Source: Pollutibacter soli | GTDB lineage: Bacteria; Bacteroidota; Bacteroidia; Chitinophagales; Chitinophagaceae | Reading direction: 5' to 3' | Length of the DNA stretch: 64,000 nucleotides | Assembly: GCA_029269725.1 (NCBI GenBank) | Contig: JARJHS010000007.1 | Coordinates: 1-64,000 of the forward strand | Part shown: positions 46,401-55,400 of the stretch, in pieces | Layout of the letters: every line of letters begins with the position of its first letter | How positions within the stretch are numbered: the first letter of the stretch is position 1 | The notes under the pieces: model-generated | What the model saw: only the letters and a program-made list of their open reading frames with translations | What the model was told of the DNA's origin: nothing | Database searches by the model: none | Program-made: the position numbers and the translations under genes

Positions 46401-48778
46401 CAACAAGAAATGAAATAAAATACAACAGCCATCCGAACTCACGGCGCGCATTTGATACAGCAAATACAGCAGGCGAATTAATAGTAACAGAAATTAAAAA
46501 AGAAGAGCTGGAATCCTGGCAGGCTTATCTCGTTAACTCTATCGGACAACAACCGGAGAAGGCACTTGCTGAAGCAGATGAGTTGAATTACTATCTCTAC
46601 TCTTTTGGAACCGGCGTTTTCGGTATTTCCATGTTCAGGAAAATCAATGAAGATGAATTGCAGATTCTGAAACGATTCCGGAATGTATTCAGTCTTTCTT
46701 ATCAACGGTATGCGGATATAGCTCAGGCTGAAATGCAGGCCAGAGAAGCAAAAATTGAACTTTCACTGGAACGGGTACGTGCAAAAGCAATGGCCATGCA
46801 TAACTCCCGGGATCTTGCTGATACTATTGGTGTTTTTTACACGGAATTAAAACTATTCAGTATCACTCCGATTCGTTGTGGTGTTGGTTTGCTTGATGGA
46901 GAAGAAAAAATCGGCGAACTGTATACCTGGAACACGACAGAAAAAGGCGAAAGTCTTGAACTCCTGGGAAAACTTCGTTTAGAAGGGCACCCTGTACTGG
47001 AAGGAGTATACAATGGATGGTTAGCCCAGAAAGAGTTTTTCCCAGTACTTAGAGGAAACGAAATTAAATCCTATTACAGTGTCATAAGGCCGCAGATATC
47101 ATTTCCCGACTATGCTGATGATGTTGTTCAGTATGGAAATTTCTTTTTTTTCAAAGAGGGTGGCGTGTATGCATGGACACGTTACGAAATGAAGGAAGAT
47201 GAATTGCAGATTTACCGGAGGTTTACAACAGTACTAAGTCTTACTTATAAAAGATACAAAGATCTTCAGCAGGCAGAAGCCAATGCCCGCGAAGCACAGA
47301 TCGAAGCTGCATTGGAAAAAGTACGTAGCCGCACATTAGCCATGCAGAAATCCGAAGAGCTTGCAGAAACGGCCGCTGTTTTGTTTCAGCAACTGATCGG
47401 TCTCGGGATAGAGCCCAACCGGCTTTACATTTCCACGATTAAAGATGACATTGGCACTTCTGAATTCTGGATTACCGACGAAGACGGGAGTAAAGTAAGC
47501 ACCGCTTACACCACTAACCTTAACGACAATCCCACTTTCAGAAAAATGTATGAAGGCTGGAAGAAGCAATTGAAATCGTTGGTGATTGACATGCATGGGG
47601 AAGAATTGGAAGATTATTTTAATCACCTCACTGGTCTTGGTGTTCCCTTTAAAGGAGGTCTGTTTCAGAAAAGGCGCGTTCAGGATATTGCTTATTTCAG
47701 CAATGGGTTTATAGGTATTGCCTCTAAGGAGGAGCAACCCCTTGAGTCCCTGCAACTGCTCGAGCGTTTTGCTTATGTATTCAATCTTACCTATACGCGT
47801 TTCAATGACCTGAAAATTGCTGAAGCTCACGCGCAGCAGGCCGAACTGGATCTGATCGAAATCAAGGAGGCGAGGAAAAAAGCCGAAGAGGCATTGACTG
47901 AATTGCAACTTACCCAGGGGCAATTGATACAGAAAGAAAAAATGGCTTCGCTTGGTGAACTTACTGCAGGTATTGCGCATGAAATCCAAAACCCATTGAA
48001 TTTTGTAAACAATTTCAGTGAAGTGAGTTCGGAGTTGATTGGAGAAATTGAAGATGCCGTGCTACAGGCATCAGCCTGCCTACCGGACACGCAGGGCGGC
48101 AGTAATCGGGCAGAAGAGAACAACCCACTGATAGTAGAGTTGCTTTCTGAAATCAAACAGAATTTAAGCAAGATTAATCATCACGGGAAACGTGCCGACG
48201 CTATCGTCAAAGGAATGCTGCAGCATTCGCGGCAGTCGGGTGGAGAAAAAGTGGAAACCAGTCTGAATGCATTTTGCGATGAATGGGTTCGGCTTGCTTA
48301 TCATGGATTCCGCGCAAAGGATCATTTATTCAATGTCGATATACAAACTGATTTTGATGATAACATCCATCGAGTCAAAATAATACCGCAGGATATGGGA
48401 CGTGTGATTTTGAATCTGCTGAATAATGCCTTTTACGCCGTGAGAGAAAAGGAAAAACAAAATACAGAATACGGAATGCAGGATAAAGGGACTGGACGAA
48501 TTTCTGCTGACAGAAATTATCAACCCGGGGTATTCGTATCAACAAAACAAGCCGGTAGAAATGTTTTAATAACGGTAAAGGATAACGGCAAGGGAATTCC
48601 AAAGACGATAGTCGATAAAATATTTCAACCTTTTTTTACAACAAAACCACCGGGCCAGGGAACAGGGCTGGGCTTAAGCCTTAGTTATGACATCATCACA
48701 AAAGGCCATGGAGGAGAATTGAAAGTAGAAACAAAAGAAAATGAGTCGACTTCATTCATCATTCGATTGCCTGCTTAG
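43448..48778 (+). CDS. Giant soluble histidine kinase: NTF2 domain plus seven tandem sensor modules
   Basis: The 1776-residue protein starts with an NTF2/SnoaL-like domain (1-135: VYKAGWDHYYRGDLDAYADI, GCWKFYHQHGS). Seven modules of 181-194 residues follow, starting near 171, 352, 538, 720, 914, 1096 and 1280. Each is headed by an amphipathic linker helix (AREAQIELALERVRARTMAM and variants), then a GAF-like alpha/beta domain. Two subtypes recur (modules 2-3, and 1, 5). The kinase core has EKMASLGELTAGIAHEIQ (His1511), N-box NLLNNAFYAV and G-boxes DNGKGIP and GTGLGLSLSYDI. There is no membrane segment, so it senses cytosolic signals. Two loops of the core carry repeat-derived insertions (48076, 48461). 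Confidence 0.9.
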   Translation: MNNLTKEIETEILQVYKAGWDHYYRGDLDAYADILSDDYHVVGSSEGENFDSKKEWLDYCRATIDQFAGIIKQENRQFQILPAGDFVMVVERSDAYVKIEDEWRFYSKARITTLLSNEKGCWKFYHQHGSFPDSRAGEGEVIATQQIREENKLLKDAVKRRTIELEFKNRELAIEASLEKLRAVALAMRIPDDLLNVCKVLFKELIELGISQLRNAIIQSYVDEKRFFTDYDYSDFSGGVVSQIPYKGNKTIESFIQRMRESKEELLEIVIEGKELEEWKHFRIANNEDPDSRLDNISALYYYNYSVGAASMGISTFSMITREQLELLKRFRNVFDLAYSRYVDISNAEAQAREVEIELALERIRARTMAMQQSIELPESALLLFQQIQSLGMPAWSAGYCIWDEDKQAITLSMSSEGVLQKPFRLPLNVDPSLIHIREAHERGEMFHVEAVGGDELAAHYQYMRTLPVVGEVLDSIVNAGHQLPTFQIFHCVFFSKGFLLFITYEPVPEAHGIFKRFGNVFEQTYTRFIDLQKAEAQAREAQIELALERVRARTMAMQRSDELGDASTLLDQQVRSLGIETWGCAFNIYNENDSSEWFSSGDSKEFKPYKVPRENIFLTYYEIGRQGAEFHIEEFSGKKCERHYEYLCTIPIMGEGLRKAREAGIPFPVRQIDHVVYFRYGYLLFITLDHVPEAHDIFKRFVKVFEQTYTRFLDLQKAEAQVREATVEAALERIRTRAMVMRTSKDLQQVADTMHLQLSGLGNSELESTLIHLYPDDSDKFDAWYTYKSNHTGKTVKGNASVSKDGSEFSRKVLQLYNSGASTYVIESRGSMLEEWYRQLEVLAPATIDYTEEGELIIPPVLYYNFSRFSGGALLIITECPASREARDLQRRAAKVFDLAFKRFEDLQKAEQQAREAQIEAALERVRSIAMSMMKSEDLPQICQSVFTQLLQLGFNDLRSSQIYLRNDAEEKFINYDYSNELGATRNEIKYNSHPNSRRAFDTANTAGELIVTEIKKEELESWQAYLVNSIGQQPEKALAEADELNYYLYSFGTGVFGISMFRKINEDELQILKRFRNVFSLSYQRYADIAQAEMQAREAKIELSLERVRAKAMAMHNSRDLADTIGVFYTELKLFSITPIRCGVGLLDGEEKIGELYTWNTTEKGESLELLGKLRLEGHPVLEGVYNGWLAQKEFFPVLRGNEIKSYYSVIRPQISFPDYADDVVQYGNFFFFKEGGVYAWTRYEMKEDELQIYRRFTTVLSLTYKRYKDLQQAEANAREAQIEAALEKVRSRTLAMQKSEELAETAAVLFQQLIGLGIEPNRLYISTIKDDIGTSEFWITDEDGSKVSTAYTTNLNDNPTFRKMYEGWKKQLKSLVIDMHGEELEDYFNHLTGLGVPFKGGLFQKRRVQDIAYFSNGFIGIASKEEQPLESLQLLERFAYVFNLTYTRFNDLKIAEAHAQQAELDLIEIKEARKKAEEALTELQLTQGQLIQKEKMASLGELTAGIAHEIQNPLNFVNNFSEVSSELIGEIEDAVLQASACLPDTQGGSNRAEENNPLIVELLSEIKQNLSKINHHGKRADAIVKGMLQHSRQSGGEKVETSLNAFCDEWVRLAYHGFRAKDHLFNVDIQTDFDDNIHRVKIIPQDMGRVILNLLNNAFYAVREKEKQNTEYGMQDKGTGRISADRNYQPGVFVSTKQAGRNVLITVKDNGKGIPKTIVDKIFQPFFTTKPPGQGTGLGLSLSYDIITKGHGGELKVETKENESTSFIIRLPA
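48076..48094 (+). repeat. CTGCC hairpin repeat embedded in the giant kinase gene
   Basis: The 19 bases here differ at one position from the reverse complement of the intergenic hairpin at 51300-51318. They encode part of ACLPDTQGGS, between the two DHp helices, where the paralogue at 51424 has no such stretch. Confidence 0.75.
48461..48481 (+). repeat. GAATACA heptamer triple embedded in the giant kinase gene
   Basis: These 21 bases match the intergenic array at 42999-43019 in 20 positions. Three heptamers equal seven codons, so the frame is kept. They encode NTEYGMQ in the loop after the N-box of the ATPase domain. Confidence 0.8.
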
Positions 48779-48814
48779 CAGGTAGTCGGGTACAGAAAAT
48801 TTAAAACTGTTATA

Positions 48815-49972
48815 ATGATCTCAAAATCGATAAGTGGAAGAAACCCGGAAGAAATTAAATCAGCGCTGGATAAAATCCGGAGTGATGAAGGTTTTGTGCC
48901 CACGCTTGCAGTGGTGTTTATTTCTGTCAAACAGGATCGGGAGGCGATCATCCGAATATTAAAAGCTGAAAATATCGATGTCATCGGGGCTACTTCCTCC
49001 GGTGAATTTATAAATGATCACCAGAGCGAAGGTGAAATTGCAATGTTACTGATGGATATTAAACCCGAATACTATTCCATACTGTTTTGTGATACGAAGA
49101 ATAAGGACCTTGTTCAGGCAGCTAAGGAGGCCACTGATTTTGCATTTTCGAAATTTAAAAATCCGGCTTTTATTTTATGTAGTTCATGCATCTCAATTAG
49201 CGGGGTTGTCTTGGATGGGCAGGCACTGATTCATACTATACATAAACGGGCAGGTAAGAGAGTTCCGATTTTTGGAGGTATGGCTGGCGACGACGGAACG
49301 ATGGCGGGAACATTCGTTTTCAGTAACAATGAATCCTCTGACATGGGATTTGTAATGCTGATTATCGATAATCATAAAATTGAACTACATGGAACAGCCA
49401 TTTCGGGATGGAAGCCGGCAGGAAAAGTAAGGACAGTAACGAAAGCGAAAGATGCCTGGATATATTCGATCGATGATCAGCCCGCACTGGATATGTATCT
49501 CCGTTATCTGGGCCAGTCACTTAATACCGGCGAGGATAGAAGCATTTTCAGGGAAGACATATCATTCTTCTACCCGTTCTTATCATTTGGTGCAGGAGAA
49601 CCCCAACTACGCACACCGCTTGAAGTGAACCACGAAAATAATTCCATTAAACTGGACTTTGCAATTCCTGAGGGGAAGCAACTCCAGTTTACTTTGCCAC
49701 CGGACTTTGATATTGTTGAAACTGTTCTGGAATCTGCAGATAATCTAAAGAAAAATCAACAGGCAGGCGCAGATGCGTTATTGATTTTTTCGTGCCTTGG
49801 CCGCCGCTGGGCACTCGGACCAATGGTGGAAGAAGAAAACAATGGACTTCATAAAATATGGAAAGCGCCAATGGCGGGTTTTTTTTCCTACGGTGAGTTT
49901 GGGAAGGGCGTGAACAGTGATGATACTTTTCATTCTACTACGTGTAGCTGGGTAGCGTTGAAAGAAAAGTGA
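48815..49972 (+). CDS. FIST-domain sensor protein 1
   Basis: The 385-residue cytosolic protein has the FIST N and C domains: ALDKIRSDEGFVPTLAVVFISVKQDRE, DVIGATSSGEFINDH, VPIFGGMAGDDGTMAGTFVFSNN and AISGWKPAGKVRTVTKA. The closing FIST_C part includes ALLIFSCLGRRWALGP, MAGFFSYGEFGKG and HSTTCSWVAL. FIST domains are predicted small-molecule (amino-acid-like) sensors found with kinases and chemoreceptors. It follows the giant kinase by 36 bp and precedes a paralogue and a soluble kinase, so it probably feeds one of them. Confidence 0.9.
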   Translation: MISKSISGRNPEEIKSALDKIRSDEGFVPTLAVVFISVKQDREAIIRILKAENIDVIGATSSGEFINDHQSEGEIAMLLMDIKPEYYSILFCDTKNKDLVQAAKEATDFAFSKFKNPAFILCSSCISISGVVLDGQALIHTIHKRAGKRVPIFGGMAGDDGTMAGTFVFSNNESSDMGFVMLIIDNHKIELHGTAISGWKPAGKVRTVTKAKDAWIYSIDDQPALDMYLRYLGQSLNTGEDRSIFREDISFFYPFLSFGAGEPQLRTPLEVNHENNSIKLDFAIPEGKQLQFTLPPDFDIVETVLESADNLKKNQQAGADALLIFSCLGRRWALGPMVEEENNGLHKIWKAPMAGFFSYGEFGKGVNSDDTFHSTTCSWVALKEK

Positions 49973-50086
49973 ACAGACAGGAGTGAACAGGCAGGAGAAT
50001 ACCGCCGGCTTTTGAAATTTTTAAATTATCCCCTATGGACGACGGGCTTATAACAGGGGATTGAAATCTCCGGGAAAAAACAAAAG

Positions 50087-51226
50087 ATGATAGCCAAATC
50101 AATAAAAGGAAAATCAGCGCAGGAAATCAGCAACGCATTACGCGAAAGTATAGACGATGGATTTGCACCAACGCTTGCAATCGTCTTTCTATCCATTAGC
50201 CAAAACAGGACTGCAATTGCTGAATTGCTGGAGCAGGAAAACATAACGTTGTTCGGCGTTACTACGAACGGTGAGTTTATTGATGAAGCTACCGAAAAAG
50301 GCTCTGTTGTTATTTTACTGCTGGACATCGACAGAAATTATTTCCGGATATATTTTGAAAATTATCCCGAACGAAATTATCGTGAGACAGCAACATTGGC
50401 GGCTACCAAAGCCAAAGAAGCGTTTGCACATCCTGCATTTCTGATTGCAGCCACACACCTGGAGACGGATGCCGAGGCTTTGTTACTGGGATTTGAAGAT
50501 GTAGCGGGTAAAGATGTGAATGTATTTGGCTGTATGGCCGGCGATGATTACACATTTTCAGAGCAGTTTGTTTTTACGAATGGAGTTGAAAGTAATAAGG
50601 GGCTGCTTTGTCTCGCTTTGGATGAAGAGAGGGTGATGATAAACGGAGTAGCTACCTGTGGATGGAAGGCTGTAGGTACGCCGAAGACAGTAACAAAAAG
50701 TACAGGCAATCATGTATTTACTGTCGATGATGTACCCGTGCTCGATCTTACGTCAAAGTACGGCGGATTGGAAAATGTAAATCCGGAAAATGAAGGTCTG
50801 TTACTGGAAATAGCGGCAAATTTTCCATTGCAGCTGCAGAGACAAAAGGGAGATCCGGTGATGCGTCCGGGACTGGTAGTCGACTGGACAGACCGGTCTT
50901 TTTATTGCAGCGGCACAGTCCCTCAGGGTTCGAAAGTACGGTTCTCCCTGCCGCCTGATTTTGATGTTATGGAAAAGGTAATCCGGGGCGTGGAAAATCT
51001 AAGAGATACAAAAATGCCCGAGGCTGATGCCCTTGTTGTTTTCAGTTGCGCAGGAAGGATTCTTTCTTTGGGGCCTTTGATGACGAATGAAATAGAAGGA
51101 GTAAAAAATGTTTGGGGAATTCCGATGGCCGGTATGTTCAGCAATGCGGAACTGGCAAGAGCGACAGGAGGAAATCTGGAAATGCATAACCTGACAACGT
51201 GCGTGGTAGCCCTGAAGGGAAAATAG
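50087..51226 (+). CDS. FIST-domain sensor protein 2
   Basis: This 379-residue paralogue of the preceding gene has the same layout: FAPTLAIVFLSISQNRTAIAELL, LFGVTTNGEFIDEAT, VNVFGCMAGDDYTFSEQFVFTNG, ATCGWKAVGTPKTVTKS, ALVVFSCAGRILSLGP, MAGMFSNAELARATGG and HNLTTCVVALKGK. The two copies are clearly related but differ throughout, so the duplication is old and they may bind different ligands. The gap before it is 114 bp; the 197-bp gap after it is full of repeats. Confidence 0.9.
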   Translation: MIAKSIKGKSAQEISNALRESIDDGFAPTLAIVFLSISQNRTAIAELLEQENITLFGVTTNGEFIDEATEKGSVVILLLDIDRNYFRIYFENYPERNYRETATLAATKAKEAFAHPAFLIAATHLETDAEALLLGFEDVAGKDVNVFGCMAGDDYTFSEQFVFTNGVESNKGLLCLALDEERVMINGVATCGWKAVGTPKTVTKSTGNHVFTVDDVPVLDLTSKYGGLENVNPENEGLLLEIAANFPLQLQRQKGDPVMRPGLVVDWTDRSFYCSGTVPQGSKVRFSLPPDFDVMEKVIRGVENLRDTKMPEADALVVFSCAGRILSLGPLMTNEIEGVKNVWGIPMAGMFSNAELARATGGNLEMHNLTTCVVALKGK

Positions 51227-51228
51227 AA

Positions 51229-51400
51229 TACAGGATACAGAATACAGAATAGGGAACACAGGACAAAAGATGAATGAAAACCGAAAACCTGCCTGCCGGC
51301 TGCCTGTCCGGTAGGCAGTGCTGCCCGGCTGTTCAACGAACAACGAACAACGAACAACGAATAACGAACAACGAATAACCACCTGCTCCTGACCACCGAC
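51229..51400. repeat. Heptamer arrays and CTGCC hairpin between FIST and kinase genes
   Basis: GAATACA-type heptamers (51229-51262), the hairpin CTGCCTGTCCGGTAGGCAG (51300-51318), an ACAACGA heptamer array of about seven units (51333-51382) and GACAACY heptamers (about 51397-51417) follow one another. Three of the units in this window thus meet in one short gap. Confidence 0.8.
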
Positions 51401-51423
51401 AACTGACAACCGACAACTGCCAA

Positions 51424-52461
51424 ATGAATCAATACCTGGAAGCGATAAAAAAACTAGTGGAAGAAAACAGTTTGCTGACAGCAGCAGAAAGGGAGGCTTT
51501 TGTCAAAGCCATTTTATCTGCAGACAAACAGTGGAGCATAACCGATTTTAAACTTGACAGAACAGAAAAAGTAAAACGAACCACTGCAATTCTCCTTGAA
51601 GAAACAATAGAAGAGTTGGAACAAAAGAGAAAAGCAGTGGAAGAGACAAATGCTGCCTTGAAAAAAACGCTTGATGACCTGAAAGCGGCACAACAGCAAT
51701 TGATCCAATCTGAGAAGATGGCTTCGCTGGGAGAACTCACAGCGGGAATTGCGCATGAGATCCAGAACCCATTGAATTTTGTAAACAATTTCAGTGAGGT
51801 GAGTGCTGAAATGATTGATGAGGTTGCAGAGGCAGCAGGCAACAGCCCTGTTGCTCTGGAGTTACTGCGGGATATCAAAGAGAATCTTGCAAAAATAAAT
51901 CACCACGGCAAACGCGCTGATGCAATTGTGAAAGCGATGTTGCAGCATTCAAGACCAACGTTTGGAGAAAGGCGTGATACAGATCTGAATGCATTGTGTG
52001 AAGAGTACGTACGACTTTCCTATCACAATTACCGCAGCCGCGACCAGATGTTCCAGGCAGAAATTGACATCATCCTTGATCCTGCTGTTGAAACCGTCAA
52101 CCTGATTCCGCAGGATATCGGGCGTGTAATTATTAACCTGATGAACAATGCGTTCTATTTTGCTGGAAATATGGGTAGAGACAAGGCAGGACCTGTTTCC
52201 GGGGATGTAAATAAAATTATTGTAACGACACGTCGTAATGCCGGCACTATTGAGATAACGGTAACGGATAACGGAACCGGAATAGCGGCGAAAAACATCA
52301 GCAAAATATTTCAACCATTTTTTACAACAAAGCCTACGGGCCAGGGAACCGGTTTAGGACTAAGCCTGGCTTACGATATAATTAAAGCTCATAGCGGTGA
52401 GCTTGCTGTCAGATCAACCGAAGGTGCCGGTTCGACATTTACCATCACTTTACCTGCGTAA
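51424..52461 (+). CDS. Soluble histidine kinase without its own sensor domain
   Basis: The 345-residue protein has only an N-terminal helical segment (1-90, coiled coil LEETIEELEQKRKAVEETNAALK) before the kinase core EKMASLGELTAGIAHEIQ (His111), INHHGKRADAIV, N-box NLMNNAFYF and GTGLGLSLAYDI. It has no membrane segment and no recognised input domain, so it must take its signal from another protein; the two FIST genes just upstream are the obvious candidates. The next gene starts 2 bp after its stop codon. It is also the shortest, insertion-free version of the cassette, useful for comparing loops. Confidence 0.88.
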   Translation: MNQYLEAIKKLVEENSLLTAAEREAFVKAILSADKQWSITDFKLDRTEKVKRTTAILLEETIEELEQKRKAVEETNAALKKTLDDLKAAQQQLIQSEKMASLGELTAGIAHEIQNPLNFVNNFSEVSAEMIDEVAEAAGNSPVALELLRDIKENLAKINHHGKRADAIVKAMLQHSRPTFGERRDTDLNALCEEYVRLSYHNYRSRDQMFQAEIDIILDPAVETVNLIPQDIGRVIINLMNNAFYFAGNMGRDKAGPVSGDVNKIIVTTRRNAGTIEITVTDNGTGIAAKNISKIFQPFFTTKPTGQGTGLGLSLAYDIIKAHSGELAVRSTEGAGSTFTITLPA

Positions 52462-52463
52462 CA

Positions 52464-55400
52464 ATGAGAAAGCTTCAATTGGTTAATTGCTTTTTACTCC
52501 GATTCACATCAGTCCACTTGCTGATCGCTTCTTTTTTGTTATCCTGCAATCAGAATACATCAGTGCCGTTTCCTGATACTGCTTTACCACAACCTAAAAC
52601 AGTACCACTGAGATTCAGTGAAGAAAAACAAATTCAGTGGACTGAAATTCCGGGCGACAGTATTGAGAATCCGGTAAAACAGACCCTGGATTTATCCAGA
52701 CTTCCTGAAAACAAATTCGTGATCAATGATTTCAAGCCTTTTACATCTGCTCCGCAACAGAAAAAATTAAACTGGAATCAGATTCCGGAGAGCATCATCA
52801 ATCTCGATACCATTACAACAGAATCTATTCCGGATATCAAAAAGAATGTATTGCCAAAGCCGGTAATCACGAGGGCAGCTATGCCTAAACTGATGGCGAA
52901 CTCTTCTTCCGGTATCATGCAGTTTTCAGAAGAAGAAGGACTGCCTGGAACAAGTGTAAATGCTTCATTGATCGATAAGCAGGGAGTCATCTGGCTGGCG
53001 GTGGGGAGAAAACTGGTACGCTACACCGGCGATCAATTATATACCTGGAGCTTTATGCCGAGGAATACAATTGCAGATGCGGCAGTGATTACCCACCTGG
53101 CGCTGGATTCCATGGGCAGAATGTGGGTGGGCACGCTCTCGGACGGAGCTTATATTCTTGATATTGATCACGACTCATTCTGGTTTTTCCCTTCCAGCGA
53201 TAGGGTGGCCGATATGCTTTGCGATCACCAGGGCATGATGTGGGTTGCATCGGTAAACCGTTCTCTGCTTCTTATCGATCCGGTAACTATGAAATTCAGA
53301 TCTGTTTTCGCGACTGATTCCCTCTTAAATGATCACCGGCCGTTAACGCTGATAGAAGATGCTGCTCATAATATCTGGCTGGGTCAGAACAATAAGATTT
53401 CCGTTATCGATTCCACACGAAAGAGGATAAAAATAATTGGGAATGATAAACTTGCCGGTCTGAATGCGGTGCTTGAATTGTACCAGGATTTAAAAGGGAA
53501 TGTATGGGTGGGATCATTCAACAGGGAGTTTTATTCGGTTTCTTTAAATGAAGATCTGATCACAACCTATAGTAAAAAGAACGGAACAAATACCAACCTT
53601 TTTGATATCACCGAAGACCGGATTGGCCGGATGTGGATCAGTGCGCGCGATACCATTTATATCATCAACAAGGACAAATCTGCTTTTAAAATCATTCCGC
53701 TCAATGCCAGAATATTCCAGAGATATAAGTCCACATTATTCACGGATCCGTCAGGAAACATCTGGGCGGGTACGCTGAACAACGGTTTGCTGGTATTCGA
53801 TGCTGACAATGTATTGCCACAGCATTTTGATAAACGAAATGGCCTTGTTGATGGAAATGTTTGGGGCACATTTGAAGAAAATGATGGCACGATCTGGATC
53901 GGCACCAACAGCGGTTTGAATATTTACAATCCGGTGACTTCTTCGATCCGGACATTGAGTAAAACCCAGGGATTGCATGGCAATGATGTTAAAGTCATCG
54001 GCAGCCTTGGTAATGATGAATTGTATGCAGGTAATATTCCGGGCTTTACCATCTTCAACAAAAAGAAAAAAACCTTTGAGAATTATGGAAAGGACCAGGG
54101 CTTTCCCCGGGCGGTATTCAGCATTACTGCAGATAGTTCCGGTAATTGGTGGGTGGCCAGTGTACCTGAGTTGATGGTCTACAACAGGGAAAAGAAAAAT
54201 CTGAAAAAACTGGATTACCATGGTGGATTGATCGGTACCGCCTGCTATGGTCTCATCACGGATAAAAAAGGTCTGTTATGGGTCGCTACGGATAGCGGAT
54301 TAATGATCATCGATCAGCATAAAAATTCAATCAGGTATCTGAGGGAGAAAGAAGGTATGCCCAGTGATTTCATATTAAAAGTAATGGAAAGTGGATCCGG
54401 GGATATATGGGTGGCTGGTATGGGTGGTATTTCCATCATCAGCACAGATAAAAACACCATCACGAATATCACCGCGAAAGAAGGTCTCCTGCCTGCTGAC
54501 ATTTATGACCTGCTGGAAAAAGATGGTATTATGTATGCGGGATCAAGCAGTGGATTATTTCAGATTTTTTTGCCGGATTCTTCGAAGGGTCCAAACAGCC
54601 ATGATAAAAAATTCCGGCTCAGGAATTTCAACAAAAAGGAAGGCTTTCCTTTTAATGATCATAACCAGATGGCGGGAATGGTCCGTCGCAATGGCGAAAT
54701 CTGGTTAGGCGTTACTCCCGTTTTGACCATACTCACGGAAACCACTAACCGAATTGACTCTGCTCCGGCGCAGGTAATGGTTACCGGTATCAGCGCATTG
54801 GATCATCCGCTGTCATTCGACACCAAAACCCAGCCACTACCAGAACTGCCGCTTACAGATTCATTAAAAAATGCGGCAGAAAAAATCCCGGCCGTTCCAA
54901 TATCTGAACAGGCTGCATTTCTAACACAAAATCGTATCCGGTACGATAGTGCAACTGCTGTTTTCCATATACCTTCGGGACTGTCATTACCGCATAACCA
55001 GAACTCTTTAAATTTCAGTTATTCAAATCCATCTATCACCGGTCGGGATAAAATAGTATATCGCTATATACTGGAAGGCGAAGATGAGGAGTGGTCTGCT
55101 GAAACACCCCGACCTTTTACACGCAATTATTATAACCTGAAGCCTGGACATTACACATTCAAAGTCGCGTCGAAAGGTTTTAACGGTGTCTGGAGCGAAC
55201 CAGCATCACTGCAATTCCCCATCAGGCCACCATGGTGGCTGACCTGGTGGGCATATATCCTGTACGCCGGTGTTTTCGCTGGTACAGCCTGGCTGGTTGC
55301 AGGCTATCGTTCACGGCGTTTGAAAAGAGAGAATCAGATTCTCGAGGAAAAAGTTACGCATCGAACAGCACAGTTGAATAAATCACTTGAAGATCTGAAG

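Noticed and set aside
44426-47989. Several minus-strand frames of 60-217 residues opposite the giant kinase
   Set aside because: They are antisense shadows of a clearly coding strand with conserved modules; none shows a domain.
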